The notes: generated by a model from the letters alone, not told the origin. DNA of 64,000 nt from Candidatus Gastranaerophilales bacterium (GCA_944325895.1 CALVCA010000004.1:62001-126000); one strand, 5' to 3'; numbered from the stretch's first letter, positions 28,219-38,021 are shown. Program-made: numbers and translations.

Positions 28219-29142
28219 ATGGCTAAAACTTTATTCTTACATGATTCTAATAATATAAAAGAGGTCAAAGATAACTGCGGTATACATACAAAATTTCTGA
28301 AACGATAGTAGATATTGCAAATAACGAGAGTTTGAATAAACGCTCTTTTTAATTTGGGTTTATTTGGATCTTGTGGAAGCGGTAAAAGTTTTATCATAAA
28401 TAATATAATTGAAGAATTAAAGGATAATTATTCCGTATTTTATATTGATGTATGGAAATATGTTGGGCATCCATTAATGAGAAGTGTCTTATTTGACATT
28501 GATACACAATTAAAAACTAAAAAACTTGGTATATATATCAAGGGGTATATTGATAAAAATGACAATTCTCTAGAAAAATTGTTATATGCTGATACAGATT
28601 TTGAAGAAGAAATAGATTTGAAATGGAATGAAATATTAAATAAATTGAAGCCAATTGTTGGGAAATTGTTATGGGCAGCAATCATTATTTGTGTTTGTTC
28701 TGCAATGTGTCATTTTTGTGGAAATGACTGGTTAAAATCGCTATCCATTCCTATTTTTTCAGGGAAGGGTTTATTAGGTGCAATGACAGATTTACAGGCA
28801 GATACGATTATTGACGGTAATCGTATATTTGAAGAATTTAAAGGTGCTATAGCCGAACAATATGTTTTACAACAATTTAAGACAATTAAAGATTTACCAG
28901 TCTTTTATTGGTCTAATGAAACCAGCAGGGCTGAAATAGACTTTGTTATACAAATAAAATCCGATGTTGTTCCGGTTGAGGTGAAGGCGGAAAGGAACTT
29001 ACAAGCTAAAAGTTTGAAGGTTTATATGGAAAAATTTAAACCAAATTATGCAATAAGAACGTCAATGGCAGATTATAAAAAAACGGATAATTTAATTGAT
29101 TTGCCGTTATATTTACTTGAAGTATTTAAAAAAGGATTATAA
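28219..29142 (+). pseudogene. Decayed KAP-type NTPase fused in frame to a DUF4143 ATPase tail
   Basis: The first part reads like the start of a KAP-family P-loop NTPase. It is broken twice, near 28272-28280 (MAKTLFLHDSNN frame jumps to the LRYTYKISETIVDIANN frame) and near 28346-28350 in a T run, where one extra T breaks LNKRSF from NLGLFGS. The P-loop GSCGSGKS and a hydrophobic KAP-style segment follow. At about 28755-28770 the sequence switches to the C-terminal domain of a DUF4143 ATPase (GLLGAMTDLQADTI; SRAEIDFVIQ; VPVEVKAE). The 262-codon open part from TTG 28354 has no proper start. It looks like a deletion that joined two unrelated ATPase genes. Confidence 0.75.
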
Positions 29143-29151
29143 TTATCAATT

Positions 29152-29292
29152 ATGGATGTTTTTTCAAAAGATCAATTAAAAAATTTTTTAAATATTTTAA
29201 CAACTGATTATTTAATAGAAACACCTAAAAAAACAGAAAAAATATTCTTATCTCAAATAATGACTGAAATTCCCAGTTGCCTCAAAGATTAG
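29152..29292 (+). CDS. Short open frame of unknown function, possibly a gene remnant
   Basis: A 46-residue frame that starts nine bases after the chimeric ATPase and ends right at the edge of the direct repeat. The product is amphipathic and helical (SKDQLKNFLNILTTDYLIE). It has no ribosome site and no recognised relatives. It is likely the leftover tail of the deleted ATPase neighbourhood. Confidence 0.35.
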   Translation: MDVFSKDQLKNFLNILTTDYLIETPKKTEKIFLSQIMTEIPSCLKD

Positions 29293-29300
29293 TTTGTCAA

Positions 29301-29329
29301 AAAAAAAGAGCCTGAAATAGGCTCGTTGG
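29301..29329 (-). terminator. Terminator of the pilin gene
   Basis: On the minus strand CGAGCC pairs with GGCTC around TATTTCA, followed by a T run. Confidence 0.75.
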
Positions 29330-29408
29330 AATTAAGAATAGCTGGAAGTATGAAAAAGATTTAATTATATTAAACATTTATTTAATTTGTTTTACAATTA
29401 CCCATATG
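29301..29408. repeat. 108-bp direct repeat, copy 1 (downstream of the pilin gene)
   Basis: Identical over 108 bases to 30471-30578, in the same orientation; about eight further bases on the left match with a small gap. It includes a minus-strand terminator hairpin. The copy lies 17 bases past the pilin stop. Confidence 0.93.
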
Positions 29409-29425
29409 TATATATTAAGATAAAT

Positions 29426-30417
29426 TTATCGTTTTAAAATATCTTCAACAGATTTACCGCCTTTTTCACAAATAAGACAGGTGGTTTCAGCTATTCTTAA
29501 AACTCCGGTGTATTGTTTGGTAGGACCTAAATAAAATACATCATAACCCCACTTATTCGGACCTTTATCTCCGTTAATATCTATAACAAAATAAAGAGCA
29601 AGCATACTATTTCTATTAGTAAGAGCATAAACAATGCTGCCGTCTTGCAGGTAATATTTATTTGTGTTTGCAATAAAACTAAAATTACAAGAGTTATTAC
29701 TAACAGTTCCTCCTTCGGCCACAACTTCATTTCTTGTTTTGTATGGATGCTCATTTACGGATTCTACTTTTACATATTTTAAATTTTGGAAAAAGCTTTT
29801 ATGAAATTTTGTGCATTCAGAATATTCAAATTGACTTGTCCCGTTAGGATCAGGAGGGTTTGTAACTCTATCTTGAGTATAACATTTATATTCAGAACCG
29901 TTTTCATAGATTGTAAATTGTAGTGCTTGACTTAACATTGAATACGTTTTTTTGAATTGAGATTCAAGAGCCTTTTCTTGGAATTTAGAGATTAATGTCG
30001 GAATGGTCAATGCAGCAACGACCCCTATAATCCCGAGGGTGATAAGAACCTCGGCTAACGTGAAGGCGGCATGACGATTATTGTCAAATGTACCTACAGC
30101 ACTGTCATCCTGAACTTGTTTCAGGATCTTACAACTGTTAAATGCTATACAAAACCTAATGTGTCTATGGTCTTGGATTTGTACGGCTCGCAAAAGCGTG
30201 GTTTTTGGGACGAGTTTCGCTTCGCTCACTCTTGTACAAATCCGCTGCGTAGCACCCTGAGGCTTCAGCCGAAGGATCTCATTAAGAGATTCTTCGCTCC
30301 GCTCAGAATGACGGGTTGTGTGGAATAAACTTCCAAAAACAGCCCGAAAGGCTTTAATCAAGCACGCAATAGGGGGGGGGCGACTATCTTATCCGCTGAT
30401 ATTTCAATATTTTTCAT
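29426..30417 (-). CDS. Type IV pilin-like protein with a nine-C tract in its leader (frame currently broken)
   Basis: The mature part begins at AFTLAEVLITLGIIG, the methylated-Phe signature cut by prepilin peptidase, followed by a hydrophobic helix and a globular domain with cysteines (CYTQD, CNFSF, CLIC). The only start with a ribosome site (AAGGAG) is ATG 30417. From it, a run of nine C (minus strand, 30380-30372) leads to a TGA at 30360 after 19 codons. One more C would open the frame through to the pilin. The readable frame without it starts at TTG 30361. The stretch between the start and FTLAEV is about 120 residues, far longer than a normal leader, and is made of short repeats. Confidence 0.7.
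30100..30330. repeat. Cluster of short interspersed repeat units inside the pilin leader
   Basis: Palindromic units are packed here: ATCCTGAA/TTCAGGAT at 30107-30127, a CTGAGGCTTCAGCCGAAGG unit near 30258-30277, and TTCTTCGCTCCGCTCAGAA near 30292-30310. These give the well-known HSERSEES and NLFQDL style junk translations in many genomes. They sit between the start codon and the pilin signature. Confidence 0.75.
30372..30380 (-). repeat. Nine-base C tract at the pilin start
   Basis: Nine C in a row on the coding strand, 37 bases after the ATG, in an otherwise AT-rich gene start. It sets the frame of the downstream pilin and is of a length prone to slippage. Confidence 0.8.
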
Positions 30418-30470
30418 CTTTTAACTCCTTTTTTCTTAATTAAATATTATTTCTTAAATTTTGTCAAGCA

Positions 30471-30578
30471 AAAAAAAGAGCCTGAAATAGGCTCGTTGGA
30501 ATTAAGAATAGCTGGAAGTATGAAAAAGATTTAATTATATTAAACATTTATTTAATTTGTTTTACAATTACCCATATG
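30471..30578. repeat. 108-bp direct repeat, copy 2 (upstream of the pilin gene)
   Basis: Same 108 bases as 29301-29408. Here the enclosed terminator hairpin points at the pilin start with no minus-strand gene before it, so it looks like the tail of a lost pilin copy. The 150 bases beyond it, up to 30733, hold only the putative promoter of the next gene. Confidence 0.93.
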
Positions 30579-30733
30579 GGTATATTTGGCTTTTGTTGTG
30601 TAACCATCTAGATAGTGTATTGCATTTAATCTCGTCTGTTGTAAAATTATCTTAAGTAATGTTAAGTTTGTCTTAATTTTTGACAAAAACTTTGCGTCAC
30701 ATGGTTTAGATAATATGTAGGTGGAAATCGGTA

Positions 30734-32599
30734 TTGGAAAAAAATATAAAAGCATCTAAACAACGGACTCTAAAAAAGTCTACAGGTTCTGTCTCAGGCA
30801 GAGCTACCAATCCGCTTGCCGAAAAAACAAGTGACATTGTTGCAAAAATTAATAATTTTAATGCATTCAGATCAACAAACAGATTGTTTTCGGCAGGTAT
30901 GACGGCTCCGGTTTCTACTTCCCGCAAAACAATTGATTATTCTGCACTTTTACAAGATTTAAATCAAGATTTTAAAACAGCTGAAAATATAAATGAATTA
31001 TTCAGTAAAATTAATAATACGTATAATGAAAGAATAGACTGTAATTTTACGGCATTTGCATTTTTTCATGAAAAATCTAAGTGCCTTAATTTAAAATTAT
31101 ATACAAAACGCGGGGAAACTTATTCTTCTAAAATTTTATTATCGGAAGTAGAAAACCCTGTTGTTGAAGCGTTTAAATCGGTTTCTTGTATTTCAAAAAA
31201 CGATATAAAATTTTTAAACATACCATATATGCAAAATTCGGCTGCTTTTATGGTGCCTATGGTTTCGATGAATCAGTGTATAGGAGTATTGATTTTAGGG
31301 AAAGAAAGCACGGATTTAAACGTATCATTTTTAGAATTTTTTGCAAGTCATCTTGCAATGTATATCCATAATGGTGAATTATTAACAAAAACAAATAAAT
31401 ATGCAAATACCGATACCTTAACCTCTTTATACAATCACCGGGGATTTCAGGAGATACTTTCTTCTCAAATCCAAAAAGCACAAGAGAATAAAACGCATTT
31501 ATCTATTGTAATGCTTGATGTGAACAATATTTCCAAGATAAACAGGGAGCTCGGGCATGCAAAAGGTGATGAAGTTATCAAATTGGTAGCTGAAAAGGTT
31601 AAACAAAATATCAGACCTTCAGATAGTGCCGGCAGATACGGCGGTGATGAAATCGCCATTATTATGCCGAATACCGATACGGCTGAAGCAAAATATTTGG
31701 CTGAGTATATTACTTATTGTCTTTCTTGTTGTTTTGTAGATGATGTAGGGCCTGTAAAGGTTTCTGTCGGGATTTCAACATATCCTGAATGTACAAAAGA
31801 TCAAGAAAAACTTTTAATTCTTGCGGAACAAGCCATGTATATTTCTCAGGCAAAGGGTTATAAAGAAGGCATGTCTGCTATTATCAGTTCTTCCGATTAT
31901 AACTTTTGGGATGATGTTGCATTAAATTCTTTTGCTGAAATTCTTGCAAAACGTCATGCTCAAATTGGAATTAGATTTGAAGATGAACTTTTACACAAAT
32001 TTAATAATGAACAAATAAAATCACAAAATCATCTTATGGAAATGGCAACATCGCTTGCCGGAGCCATAGATGCAAAGGATCCATATACCAAAGACCACTC
32101 TACCTCAGTTTCAAGGTATGCGGAAGCTTTAGCCCGTGCGGTTAACCTTCCCGAAGAAGAAGTTGAGAGAATTAAACTGGGTGCTTTATTGCATGATGTC
32201 GGAAAAATCGGTATTCCGGAAAGCGTCTTGAAAAAACCCGACAAATTATTGGATGATGAATGGGAAATAATGAAACAACATCCTACAATCGGAGCCGAAA
32301 AAGTGCTTGAGCCGAATGAAGCGTTGCGAGATTTGATACCTATTGTAAAATATCACCATGAGCGAATAGATGGAAAAGGTTATCCTAATCAATTGAAAGG
32401 TAATGAAATACCGCTTGCCGCAAGGATTGTTTCAGTTGCGGATGCCTACCATGCTTTAATAAGCGACAGACCTTATCGTAAAGGTATGCCTGTTGAAAAA
32501 GCCTGTGAAATTTTGAAATTAGGTGCAGGTACACAATGGGACGCTGATTTGGTAAGGCATTTTATATCTATTGCACCTTCGCTTTCAACAAGTGTCTAA
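30734..32599 (+). CDS. Dual GGDEF + HD-GYP c-di-GMP enzyme with GAF-like front
   Basis: The 621-residue cytosolic protein has a disordered front of about 65 residues, a GAF-like sensory domain (about 70-215), GGDEF (about 225-375) and HD-GYP (about 435-620). The GGDEF loop is GGDEI at 303-307, so the acidic catalytic residues remain but the last Phe is Ile. RPSD at 294-297 is the inhibitory site. The HD-GYP half is complete: DHSTSV, H487-D488 in LLHDVGKIG, HHERIDGKGYP. It could both make and break c-di-GMP. TTG 30734 is the best start; the frame has a GGTGG stretch nearby. Confidence 0.93.
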   Translation: MEKNIKASKQRTLKKSTGSVSGRATNPLAEKTSDIVAKINNFNAFRSTNRLFSAGMTAPVSTSRKTIDYSALLQDLNQDFKTAENINELFSKINNTYNERIDCNFTAFAFFHEKSKCLNLKLYTKRGETYSSKILLSEVENPVVEAFKSVSCISKNDIKFLNIPYMQNSAAFMVPMVSMNQCIGVLILGKESTDLNVSFLEFFASHLAMYIHNGELLTKTNKYANTDTLTSLYNHRGFQEILSSQIQKAQENKTHLSIVMLDVNNISKINRELGHAKGDEVIKLVAEKVKQNIRPSDSAGRYGGDEIAIIMPNTDTAEAKYLAEYITYCLSCCFVDDVGPVKVSVGISTYPECTKDQEKLLILAEQAMYISQAKGYKEGMSAIISSSDYNFWDDVALNSFAEILAKRHAQIGIRFEDELLHKFNNEQIKSQNHLMEMATSLAGAIDAKDPYTKDHSTSVSRYAEALARAVNLPEEEVERIKLGALLHDVGKIGIPESVLKKPDKLLDDEWEIMKQHPTIGAEKVLEPNEALRDLIPIVKYHHERIDGKGYPNQLKGNEIPLAARIVSVADAYHALISDRPYRKGMPVEKACEILKLGAGTQWDADLVRHFISIAPSLSTSV

Positions 32600-32961
32600 G
32601 CTATGTCTTCAACAGTCATGCGGACTTTGCCTGCTTCAGGGTTCATAACTTCTATTTCAATAATATTTTTGCCGTCAATAACACAGTTTTGACCCGTCAT
32701 AACAAGAATTCCTTCTTGGTTAAGCCTGAAAGCAACAGGGTTTGCTTCTGATACGTTTTCACCGGCAAGTTCCTGTCCGCCAGTGATAAATTTGACATTT
32801 TTAGGCTCAAATATTACATCATTTATTTTGACGTAATTAAATCCGCTGATAAAGCCGGGTCCTAAAACATTTTTTAATTCTAAACTGGCTCCATTTTCAA
32901 GTTTTTTTAATGAGCCTTTTTTGTAAACCCGTCTGATTAAAAATTCAGGAACAACAACCAT
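32596..32961 (-). CDS. Conserved small protein of unknown function, paired with GH35
   Basis: The 121-residue product begins MVVVPEFLIRRVYKKGSLKK and is beta-rich with no membrane segment. It reads like a family of small proteins seen in other bacteria but I cannot name its function. GAGG lies eight bases before the ATG. Its start is 10 bases from the stop of the beta-galactosidase gene upstream on the same strand, so the two form an operon. Its 3' end overlaps the convergent GGDEF gene by four bases. Confidence 0.65.
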   Translation of the reverse strand: MVVVPEFLIRRVYKKGSLKKLENGASLELKNVLGPGFISGFNYVKINDVIFEPKNVKFITGGQELAGENVSEANPVAFRLNQEGILVMTGQNCVIDGKNIIEIEVMNPEAGKVRMTVEDIA

Positions 32962-32971
32962 CTCAAATACC

Positions 32972-35383
32972 TCATTTAAATAACTGATACATTTTTTGTG
33001 TACCTATTTGTATTATAACATTTTTCATATCGGATTTAAAGCCCCATGGCGATTTTATGTTACGATCTTTTTCCCAAATCACTATGTCAAGAGTGTTGTG
33101 CGGTTTTAAAAATTCGTTTATCAAATAAAATTTTTCCTGTACTCTAGTTCGTTTAATATACCTGCCTATCTTGACTCCGTTTAAAAATATTGTTGCACGT
33201 CTGTACCAAAAATTTTCCAAAGACAAATATTTTGCAAAAAATACATCATTTTTAAAATCAATGTCAAAATTCACCGTTATTTTAGTTAAATACGGATTTT
33301 CACTTTCTCTTAAATCGTTGCGTTCGATTGAAAGTTTTTCGCATACATAAAATTCTAACGGTACTGTCGGCTTTGTTTCAAAGGTTACAAGTCCTCTCGG
33401 TGAATTTGTATCGCCGGAAAATCCTTTATCAAATCCAAGGTTTTGAACAAGAATCGTTAATTCATTGATTTCGTGATTTAATATTTTTGTATCTAACGGT
33501 ATGGAAATGGTTTCAGGTACTTCTTGAAGTTTTTCGATTTTATAACTATTTCGATTTAATACTTCTTTTCCGTTTATGTATACCGCAAAAAGGTGTCTTG
33601 CACTCAGGGTTATTTCTTTAAGAATATCCGGAATTTTTGCTTTGTACCATACAAATTCATCGTATAGTTCGCAAGAAAAAGAATCTGTTTTTGTTCCGAT
33701 TTTTTTCCAGTTTGAATAGTCGTAGTGGAGATCAATTTCGGGAGAACAAAATCCAATTTGGAAATCTTTTATTATTTCGGGTTTCTCATAATCTTTAAAT
33801 TCATTTATAACACAATATTTTTTAGCAAATTTATGCTTCAAATCATAGTATGCAATTTCCGTATTTCTTTCTAATGCGGCAGCTCCGTTAGGAAGCACAT
33901 AATCGGCATTGAATATAAGTTTATCTTTCAACAGCCAGCTTCTGTCCGCTAAACGTTTTGTTAAAAACACAAATTGGGTGGTTTTTCCGTCTTTTTCAAA
34001 AATCAGGTTATCATAATCATTTTTATCGCCTGAAATTATTCCATAGTCTTTTAAATAAATATTTGCATCTTTATCCGCTATCATAAAAAGAATTTCTTCA
34101 TTTTCATCGTAAAGTCTTGCAAAAATTTCAACATCCGAAAATTCTATTTCACAGCCTTTTAATTGTAAATTTACCGGACAAATTTTCATATCATAAGGTT
34201 TTAAACGGACGGTTTTTTGAAGATTTAATTCAACTGTTTCAGCATTCATATTCCTGACAAAAAGCCAGTCGCAGTTATTTGTGTTATCATGTCTTAATTT
34301 TGTGTAGATATTTTCTTGATTAAATTCAAAAGGAACAGGGTCTGTATTGGTAAAGTCAAATGAATCTAAAAAATAATTTATTTCTTTTACCTTATAAAAA
34401 TTATTTTGTATAATACCGAATTCATCAATAGGTGCCGTAAATTCATAACTTGTATACACTTCATCACATGCCAAATCGTCCCAGGATGTTCCGCCTGCTG
34501 CCATATAATGATTGAAAAGAGTGACACCTTGTGAGAGAGCGGTTTTTGTCATTATATTTATGTGTTCATCACCTAATGCATCACGTATATGTTTGTATCC
34601 TGAACCGTCCCATTTATCAAACCAGCCTGATTGCATTTCGGCAATAAACGGCGGTGAATTTTCCTTTGCTCCTCTAAAAATTTCTTCAACATTATCTAAT
34701 GTATCAAAGCAAAAATTATCCTGCTTCCAGTTTTGATTAGGATTTATATAAGGATATAAATCAAGAGCATATATATCGACTACATCTGCCCATAAACCCG
34801 CAAAATATGCGTCATTATGGAATATCGGGCATGTTAAACCTTTTTCTCTTGCCATTTTGTAAAGACGACGCATATAATCTTCTTCCATTGTATCCGTTGC
34901 ATATTCATTTTCTATCTGAAATAAAATTACATTATCAAATTCACGGATAATAGGGATTATATGGTCATACCATTCTTCTATATATTGCATATACTTTTCA
35001 GAATAATGATATTCTGTACCAATCCTGTTTCTTGGTATAACATCATCCATTTTTAATAACCAAAAAGGCAGACCGCCGGCATTGACTTCTCCGTTGATAA
35101 AGGGCCCGGGACGAGCTATAACAAATAATCCGATTTCTTTTGCAGCTTTGAGTACTTTTCTTACATCTTTTATCCCTGAAAAATCATATTCCCCGGGAGC
35201 TTTGCTATGATAGTTCCAATTGAAATATATATCTACGGTATTATATCCTCCGGATTTCATCTTGGCAAATCTGTCTAATGCCATTTCATAACCCGGAGTC
35301 CTAAAGTAATGAAATGCTCCGCTTTTTATAAAAATTCTCTTCCCGTCTATAATTAGAGAATGTTTGTCAAAAGTAATCTCCAT
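32972..35383 (-). CDS. Beta-galactosidase, glycoside hydrolase family 35
   Basis: Cleaves terminal beta-galactose residues. The 803-residue product has the GH35 TIM barrel at its front: FHYFR, FNWNYHSKAPGEYDF and RPGPFINGE. The acid/base Glu is in QIENEY (156-161) and the nucleophile in FIAEMQSGWFDKW (Glu249). Galactose-binding-like beta domains follow. There is no signal peptide, so the enzyme is cytoplasmic and its substrate must be imported as an oligosaccharide. No sugar transporter is adjacent. Confidence 0.93.
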   Translation of the reverse strand: MEITFDKHSLIIDGKRIFIKSGAFHYFRTPGYEMALDRFAKMKSGGYNTVDIYFNWNYHSKAPGEYDFSGIKDVRKVLKAAKEIGLFVIARPGPFINGEVNAGGLPFWLLKMDDVIPRNRIGTEYHYSEKYMQYIEEWYDHIIPIIREFDNVILFQIENEYATDTMEEDYMRRLYKMAREKGLTCPIFHNDAYFAGLWADVVDIYALDLYPYINPNQNWKQDNFCFDTLDNVEEIFRGAKENSPPFIAEMQSGWFDKWDGSGYKHIRDALGDEHINIMTKTALSQGVTLFNHYMAAGGTSWDDLACDEVYTSYEFTAPIDEFGIIQNNFYKVKEINYFLDSFDFTNTDPVPFEFNQENIYTKLRHDNTNNCDWLFVRNMNAETVELNLQKTVRLKPYDMKICPVNLQLKGCEIEFSDVEIFARLYDENEEILFMIADKDANIYLKDYGIISGDKNDYDNLIFEKDGKTTQFVFLTKRLADRSWLLKDKLIFNADYVLPNGAAALERNTEIAYYDLKHKFAKKYCVINEFKDYEKPEIIKDFQIGFCSPEIDLHYDYSNWKKIGTKTDSFSCELYDEFVWYKAKIPDILKEITLSARHLFAVYINGKEVLNRNSYKIEKLQEVPETISIPLDTKILNHEINELTILVQNLGFDKGFSGDTNSPRGLVTFETKPTVPLEFYVCEKLSIERNDLRESENPYLTKITVNFDIDFKNDVFFAKYLSLENFWYRRATIFLNGVKIGRYIKRTRVQEKFYLINEFLKPHNTLDIVIWEKDRNIKSPWGFKSDMKNVIIQIGTQKMYQLFK

Positions 35384-35422
35384 TACTCTATTTTAACTTT
35401 TTTTATGGTTTGGTCAAGTTCG

Positions 35423-35536
35423 TTAAGGCTTTTGTATAAATTCTATATCATAGTTGATTATGTCACATAAGCATTTTAATTCTTTGTATGGGATGGTTTC
35501 CGCTTTTAATTTTTTGGATAGATTGTCAGCGGACAT
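35423..35536 (-). pseudogene. Fragment of a small XRE-type helix-turn-helix protein
   Basis: A 37-codon frame giving MSADNLSKKLKAE followed by IPYKELKCLCDII and EFIQKP. It matches the second half of small XRE-like DNA-binding proteins (recognition helix and last helix) but lacks the first helices; the reading frame upstream is closed by a TAA. The rest of the 312-bp gap between the beta-galactosidase and hom shows nothing else. Confidence 0.5.
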
Positions 35537-35683
35537 ATTCTTAGTTTAACAGTCATCTCTTTTGTAACTGTAAATGTTACAGCTTTTTTACCGTATTTGT
35601 TTTAACAGAAAAGCTTTCTAAAAATTTTGATGAAATGTCTAAAATTATTGATTATATTTTGGAACATAAAAATTAATTTATGT

Positions 35684-35689
35684 TATAAT
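35684..35689 (+). promoter_or_regulatory. Extended -10 box of hom-thrC
   Basis: TATAAT within TATGTTATAAT ends six bases before ATG 35696, with no ribosome site. Confidence 0.6.
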
Positions 35690-35695
35690 TTTTTT

Positions 35696-36979
35696 ATGGA
35701 AAACAAGAAAATAAAAATAGGATTAATAGGTCTTGGAACTGTAGGATCCGGAGTTTATAAGACGTTAAAGAATTTTGATAATATAGAGATTGTTAAAATT
35801 GCGGTAAAAAACAAAAATAAAAAGCGTAATATTGAGGATTTTGATGAAAGTTTAATTACGGATAATCCTTATGAGGTGGTTACTAATCCTGAAATAGATA
35901 TAGTTTGTGAATTAATAGGCGGAATTGATCCTGCATTTGATTTGATTAAGACGGCTATAAAAAACGGTAAACATATAGTTACGGCAAATAAGGAACTTCT
36001 TGCTAAAAAAGGCGAGGAAATTTTTAATTTTGCAGAAGAAAACAATAAAGTAATTTTGTATGAAGCGGCAATAGCCGGCGGAATTCCGATTATTATGCCA
36101 ATAAAAACGATATTAGCAGGTAATGAAATAACAAAAATAGAGGCAATCTTAAACGGAACAACAAATTATATATTAACAAAAATGGATATGCAGGGAGCCT
36201 CATATAATGATGTTTTAAAAGAGGCACAGGAATTAGGTTATGCAGAAACAGATCCGACAGGTGATGTTGAAGGGTTTGATGCGGCTTATAAAATAACAAC
36301 ACTTGCAACGCTGGCATTTAAAAAACGTATAAAAATAGAAAATGTATATAGAGAAGGCATAACAAAAGTCCGCACTGAAGATATGCAAGCAGCAAATGAT
36401 TTAGGTTATAAAATAAAGCTGGTAGCTTCTGCAAAGATGGACGAAAACGGTTATGCAGATGTTAGAGTTCATCCGATGCTTGTTTCAAAAGATTCGACTC
36501 TTGCTCATATAGATTACGTAACCAATGCAGTAAGTTTAACGGGACATCCTATAGGACATATAACTTTATCAGGTCCCGGTGCGGGTGAATTTCCGACAGC
36601 AAGTTCCGTTGTTGGAGATATTTTAATTATAGCAGCAGAACTCGGAAAAACGGATTATCTTTTGCCTATGATGCGTTGTAACCATCAAGAACATGCAGAT
36701 ATGATTGATATTTCTGATACCCAAAATAAGTATTACCTTTCTTTAAATGCTAAAAATAATAAAGGTGTTATCGGAAATATCGGTAATATTTGTGCTGAGT
36801 GCAATATAAGTTTAGAAAGTATTGTACAGAAAAATGTTTTAGAAAATAATACGGCAAATATTACGGTTATTACGGAATCGTGTTTGGAAAGAGATATGCA
36901 AAATGCCGTAAGGGCATTTCAAGACAGCAAATTTATAAATTCAGTTAACAGTTTAATAAGGGTTCAAAATGTACTATAA
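35696..36979 (+). CDS. hom: Homoserine dehydrogenase
   Basis: Reduces aspartate semialdehyde to homoserine in the threonine and methionine pathway. The 427-residue product has the NAD(P) motif GLGTVGSGV (about residues 12-20), the conserved [10 protein letters not shown] and the catalytic-domain segment GFDAAYK. A C-terminal ACT domain (from about 355) probably binds threonine for feedback. ATG 35696 is chosen over a longer frame from 35627, because it follows an extended -10 box by six bases. Its end overlaps thrC by 11 bases. Confidence 0.96.
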   Translation: MENKKIKIGLIGLGTVGSGVYKTLKNFDNIEIVKIAVKNKNKKRNIEDFDESLITDNPYEVVTNPEIDIVCELIGGIDPAFDLIKTAIKNGKHIVTANKELLAKKGEEIFNFAEENNKVILYEAAIAGGIPIIMPIKTILAGNEITKIEAILNGTTNYILTKMDMQGASYNDVLKEAQELGYAETDPTGDVEGFDAAYKITTLATLAFKKRIKIENVYREGITKVRTEDMQAANDLGYKIKLVASAKMDENGYADVRVHPMLVSKDSTLAHIDYVTNAVSLTGHPIGHITLSGPGAGEFPTASSVVGDILIIAAELGKTDYLLPMMRCNHQEHADMIDISDTQNKYYLSLNAKNNKGVIGNIGNICAECNISLESIVQKNVLENNTANITVITESCLERDMQNAVRAFQDSKFINSVNSLIRVQNVL

Positions 36980-38021
36980 AGGCTTAATAAATACTTTTAG
37001 AGAATATCTGCCGGTTTCTGAAAAAACACCGGTAATAACACTTAATGAAGGGAATACACCTTTAATTAAAGCAGACAACCTTGCTCGAAAAATCGGGTTA
37101 GATGCGGAAATTTATTTAAAATTTGAAGGTTCAAATCCTACAGGAAGTTTTAAAGACAGAGGCATGACAATGGCTGTGTCAAAGGCTAAAGAAGAAGGTG
37201 CTGAAGCTATTATATGTGCTTCGACAGGAAACACAAGTGCCTCTGCGGCAGCATACGGTGCAAAGGGCGGGTTAAAAACATACGTTCTTATTCCCGACGG
37301 TTATATTGCTTTAGGGAAACTTTCTCAAGCCATGATGTATGGTGCTGAAATTATTGCAATACAAGGTAATTTTGATGAAGCTTTGGAAATGGTCAGAAAA
37401 ATTTCTGACAAATATCCTATAACACTTGTAAATTCAGTAAATCCTTATAGAATTGAAGGTCAAAAAACAGGTGCTTTTGAGATTTGTAATGCATTAGGCG
37501 ATGCTCCGGATTATCATTTTATACCTGTCGGCAATGCCGGTAATATTACCGCTTACTGGAAAGGATATAAAGAATTTTATTCTCTCGGAAAAGCTAAAAA
37601 GCTTCCGAAAATGATGGGATTTGAAGCTGAAGGAGCTGCTGCAATTGTTAAAGGTGAAAGGATTATGCATCCGGAAACGCTTGCAACTGCTATCAGGATT
37701 GGAAATCCTGCAAGTTGGAAGCAAGCTGAGGCCGCTCGCGATGAAAGTAAAGGCATGATTAATTTTGTAACTGATGAGGAAATTGTAAAAGCTTATAAGC
37801 TGATTGCATCTACAGAAGGTGTTTTGGCTGAGCCTGCAAGTGCAGCTTCCGTTGCCGGATTAATTAAATTTAAAGATAAAATTGAAAAAAATGTAAAGAT
37901 TGTTTGCGTATTAACCGGAAACGGTCTAAAAGACCCTGATAACGCAATAAAATATTCAAATTCCGATGTAAAAAAGACATCTGCGAATTTTTGTGATATA
38001 CTTAATTTGATGAATATTTAA
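36969..38021 (+). CDS. thrC: Threonine synthase
   Basis: Converts O-phosphohomoserine to threonine. The 350-residue product is the short PLP fold-type II form. The PLP lysine is K62 in GSFKDRGM, and the phosphate-binding loop [12 protein letters not shown] and [10 protein letters not shown] are present. The overlap with hom makes translational coupling likely. thrB is not nearby. Confidence 0.97.
   Translation: MYYKGLINTFREYLPVSEKTPVITLNEGNTPLIKADNLARKIGLDAEIYLKFEGSNPTGSFKDRGMTMAVSKAKEEGAEAIICASTGNTSASAAAYGAKGGLKTYVLIPDGYIALGKLSQAMMYGAEIIAIQGNFDEALEMVRKISDKYPITLVNSVNPYRIEGQKTGAFEICNALGDAPDYHFIPVGNAGNITAYWKGYKEFYSLGKAKKLPKMMGFEAEGAAAIVKGERIMHPETLATAIRIGNPASWKQAEAARDESKGMINFVTDEEIVKAYKLIASTEGVLAEPASAASVAGLIKFKDKIEKNVKIVCVLTGNGLKDPDNAIKYSNSDVKKTSANFCDILNLMNI

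Noticed and set aside
28354..29142. An intact small ATPase gene starting at TTG
   Set aside because: Upstream sequence in other frames continues the KAP family start, so it is the middle of a broken gene; the C-terminal half belongs to a different family.
30071..30328. Plus-strand frame of 85 codons opposite the pilin leader
   Set aside because: It is the typical junk translation of the interspersed repeats (NLFQDL, HSERSEE-type units), with no ribosome site.
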